Made by a program: the position numbers and the translations under genes. Of a stretch of DNA of 64,000 nucleotides, positions 63,601 to 64,000 are shown in pieces; position 1 is the stretch's first letter; each line of letters opens with the position of its first letter. The notes below the pieces were generated by a model, which worked only from the letters and a program-made list of their open reading frames with translations, made no database searches and had not been told where the DNA came from. Source of the stretch: Cyclobacteriaceae bacterium (lineage in GTDB: Bacteria; Bacteroidota; Bacteroidia; Cytophagales; Cyclobacteriaceae); NCBI GenBank assembly GCA_019638235.1, contig JAHBUE010000001.1, positions 1,846,492 through 1,910,491 of the forward strand, given 5' to 3'.

Positions 63601-64000
63601 CCTGGAATAATCCTGCTGCTATAACATACGGAACACCGTTAAGCGCAACGCAATTGAATGCTACGGCAAGTGTAGCGGGCACGTTTACCTACACTCCCGC
63701 AGGGGGCACTATTTTAAATGCCGGGCCTAACCAGGTACTGAGCGCAACCTTTAACCCGACTAATTCCAACAATTATAATTCAGTTACCGGTATTACGGTA
63801 TTGATTACCGTAAACAAGGCCACGCCAACAATCACGTGGACTAACCCGGCAGCCATCACGTATGGCACGCCACTTTCGTCAACACAACTGAATGCAACAG
63901 CCAGTGTACCCGGAAGTTTTGTGTACAACCCGGCAGCCGGAACTATATTAAATGCAGGAGCAAATCAAACCTTGTCGGTTAATTTTACACCAACCAATAC
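57603..64000 (+). CDS. Giant secreted MBG/YDG and Ig-like repeat protein (3' end beyond window)
   Basis: A single frame of more than 2,130 codons runs from the ATG at 57603 past the window end. After a signal peptide (about 28 residues) there is a choice-of-anchor-D type domain with YDFGNTDLLSTSSTITVTI (about residues 45-155), then an Ig-like segment. Then 13 MBG/YDG-type repeats (consensus SRVYGAANPVFTISYTGF, GTYPITVSGG) alternate with 11 repeats of a second Ig-like type (YGTPLSATQLNATA, GTFTYTPA, LSVNFTPTD). It is probably a surface adhesin exported by the type IX system, but the sorting domain lies outside. Confidence 0.9.
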   Translation, partial: MRNSIFYIVFRSGFVCLFSGLAVALASAKEPDPNLKKSFVQEIRVLIGGSAISDGHLYDFGNTDLLSTSSTITVTIENSGTDDDLTVNNIKLGGTHEDEFNLTIPGLPLTIAPASSATFTISFAPVLSGVRVAAIEIESDDPDTNPFVINLQGTGVKLDQTITFAPLSSRTYGDGTFTVSATSSSGLPVSYTSDDPSVATVSGNIVTIVGVGTTTITASQAGDDTYNPASVVNQNLIVNKATLTVTADNKSKSYGAAVPALTISYSGFVNGENASVLDTAPIATTTAMAASNVGNYPITVAGGVADNYTFSYVPGTLTINKAILSATAENKTRTYGAANPVFTILYVGFELGETPAVLTTEPVASSAVTATTPVGTYPISLTGGTADNYEIVNTAGTIAITKAMLTAAVQDASRVYGAANPTFTISYSGFVNSETAAVLTSTPTASTVASQTSDVGTYPITVSGGTAANYDFVYTSGTLTINKATITATAANANREYQTANPVFIITYTGFANGEDFTVLNSLPVGSTTATLSSSVGTYPITVSGGNDDNYTFSYVSGTLTITKATPTVTWNTPVSIVYGTPLSATQLNATASTAGTFTYTPAAGTVLSAGANQVLSVNFTPTDAINYNTVNGTTVVLEVTKATLTATANNQSRAYGAANPPFTISYTGFVNGDTPSVIDVAPSAGSTATTTSSAGTYPITISGGSDNNYTFTYVDGTLTVNKAVLTATANNQSRVYGAANPVFTISYTGFVNGEDASVIDSAPVATTAATVTSNVGTYPITVSGGSDNNYSFTYSAGTLTVTKATVTATASDATRTFGAANPVFTITYSGFVNGENSSVLNVLPTASSTANAVTPVGTYPITVSGGTDDNYNFSYVSGVLTITKATPVVTWNSPSAITYGTPLSATQLNATANVAGTFTYTPALGTILNAGANQVLSVNFSPSDAANYNVVNGTTVLITVNKADPVITWANPSAITYGTPLSATQLNATANVPGTFTYTPASGTVLNAGANQTLSVNFVPTDGANYNSVTGATALITVNKATPIVTWSNPATITYGTPLSATQLNATASVPGTFVYAPGLGTILNAGANQALAVNFTPTNTANYNSVNGTTVFITVTKATPTVTWNNPSAIAYGTPLSATQLNATASVPGTFTYTPASGTILNAGADQVLSVNFSPTDLTNYNPVNGTTVLITVNKATPVITWNNPSAITYGTPLSATQLNATANVPGTFVYTPSLGTVLNAGVNQILSVNFTPTDAANYNPVTNFQRTITVNKANPVITWPNPANIVYGTPLSSTQLNASASVPGTFVYTPSSGTILNVGANQVLSLNFTPTDGLNYNTITGRTVLITVTKATPVVTWATPLPIKINEPLTSTQLNATANVPGTFTYTPALGSSFATAGNYMLSVSFTPTDALNYNPVPNTQVQITVNDKDNPTVTWANPAAITYGTLLSATQLNATASVPGTFTYTPAIGTLLNAGANQTLSVTFVPTNTIDYNTVVRNVQITVNKAQVTATAESTSRVYGAPNPAFTISYTGFVNGETASVIDTPPVANCAAIVSDNAGSTFPVIPSGGTDNNYTFIYVNGTLTITKATLTARADDKSRSYGLPNPVFTISYTGFLNNDTENSITAPTAASTATVLSNVGNYPITLSGGSSTNYNFVLQNGTLTVNPAPLIARPADVSRLYGQANPTFTITYSGFLNGDNAGTITQPTVSTTATTTSAVGAYPITLTGGSAANYSIILQAGVLTVNKAQLTVTANNQSRVYGAANPALTFAYSGFVNGENASVIDAAPVASTPATVLSAVGNYPINLSGGSDNNYNLNYVSGTLTITKKVLTATAANAIRAYGATNPTFSITYTGFVNSEDATVIDVLPVASTTATVTSSVGTYPITISGGSDNNYSFNFVPGTLTITKAILTATAVNVSREFGVANPAFTISYTGFRNGETAAVLDTPPTASTTATISSPVGTYAITVTGGTDNNYSFTYVSGTLTIVKATPVITWNNPAAITYGTPLSATQLNATASVAGTFTYTPAGGTILNAGPNQVLSATFNPTNSNNYNSVTGITVLITVNKATPTITWTNPAAITYGTPLSSTQLNATASVPGSFVYNPAAGTILNAGANQTLSVNFTPTN
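58317..59288 (+). repeat. Four MBG/YDG-type repeats (A1-A4)
   Basis: Units start at 58317, 58560, about 58803 and 59043; each is about 240-243 bp (80-81 residues). Each unit begins at a lysine-alanine link (NKA or TKA), then contains YGAANP, TISYSGF, GTYPITVSGG and NYTFSYVSGTLTI-type strands. Confidence 0.85.
59289..60251 (+). repeat. One B-type unit followed by three A-type units (B1, A5-A7)
   Basis: B1 spans about 59289-59522; A5 begins near 59523, A6 at 59766 and A7 at 60009 (243-bp spacing). The change from one module type to the other occurs exactly at the KA linker. Confidence 0.85.
60252..62123 (+). repeat. Eight consecutive B-type modules at exact 234-bp period
   Basis: Units begin at 60252, 60486, 60720, 60954, 61188, 61422, 61656 and 61890. 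The step is exactly 234 bp (78 residues) each time. Every unit reads as TW, then a YGTPLSATQLNATA-type strand, GTFTYTPA, LSVNFTPTD and NYN.V. Only the last one has an altered linker (NDKDNP). Confidence 0.92.
62124..63578 (+). repeat. Six MBG/YDG-type repeats (A8-A13)
   Basis: Units start at 62124, 62370, 62610, 62850, 63093 and 63336, with lengths of 240-246 bp. A9 and A10 are more divergent (FLNNDTENS, FLNGDNAGT) than the rest. Confidence 0.85.
63579..64000 (+). repeat. Two B-type modules, second cut by the window end (B10, B11)
   Basis: B10 starts at 63579 and B11 at 63813, again 234 bp apart. The frame is still open at the last base, so more modules or the C-terminal sorting domain follow outside the window. 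Confidence 0.85.

Noticed and set aside
57603..64000. CRISPR array or simple tandem repeats in the 234- and 243-bp units
   Set aside because: The units are in one protein frame with conserved beta-strand patterns, far too long for CRISPR repeats, and have no unique spacers.

Overview
The window looks like a chromosomal segment of a Bacteroidota bacterium, most likely a Cytophagales relative. The grounds are a TonB receptor with a carboxypeptidase-regulatory-like N-terminal domain, a HYC_CC_PP protein, a 2TM protein, a CtlX-type hydrolase, many secreted beta-barrels and lipoproteins, and promoters fitting TTTG-N19-TAnnTTTG. No rRNA, tRNA or CRISPR array was recognised. Most of the window is core metabolism, broken by several A+T-rich accessory patches.

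Layout. 1-4.0 kb: truncated membrane pyrophosphatase, an unknown gene, an acyl-CoA thioesterase and Pcm (all minus). 4.1-7.2 kb: a metal-uptake-like operon (HYC_CC_PP, HMA and TonB receptor) ending in a strong terminator. 7.3-12.3 kb: an accessory island with an XRE regulator facing three GTCA-N4-TGAC dyads, two unknown genes, a frameshifted DUF1905/OmdA gene and an AbiE-type toxin-antitoxin pair with a 17-bp perfect inverted repeat over its promoter. 12.3-17.6 kb: CHAT-TPR protein, outer-membrane barrel, lipoprotein and M23 peptidase. 17.6-27.4 kb: MoaB/Mog, TrhO, an ACMSD-like/GMC oxidoreductase cluster, a GH29 fucosidase, a DUF4143 ATPase between two copies of the fucosidase tail, a GIY-YIG protein and YidD. 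27.5-38.5 kb: CysRS, DUF72, small membrane genes, riboflavin synthase, carbonic anhydrase, PAP2, CtlX, a histidine kinase with a STAS-like tail, and a lipoamide-dehydrogenase-like protein lacking its redox cysteines.

38.5-46.0 kb holds the whole histidine pathway on the minus strand in the order hisG-D-C-B-H-A-F-IE. Upstream of hisG is a 25-codon leader peptide with five consecutive His codons, a predicted antiterminator and a rho-independent terminator, so the operon is probably controlled by transcription attenuation. A 123-bp inverted-repeat element and a heptad repeat lie in gaps inside this operon.

46-57.4 kb contains envelope and hypothetical genes, LemA with an M48 protease, a small cassette-like segment bounded by 15-bp inverted repeats, two outer-membrane barrels, YebC and a GT2 glycosyltransferase. 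From 57.6 kb to the window end a single plus-strand frame of more than 2,130 codons encodes a giant secreted repeat protein of two alternating Ig-like modules: 13 MBG/YDG-type units and 11 units of a YGTPLSATQLNATA type. Eight consecutive units of the second type repeat at exactly 234 bp.
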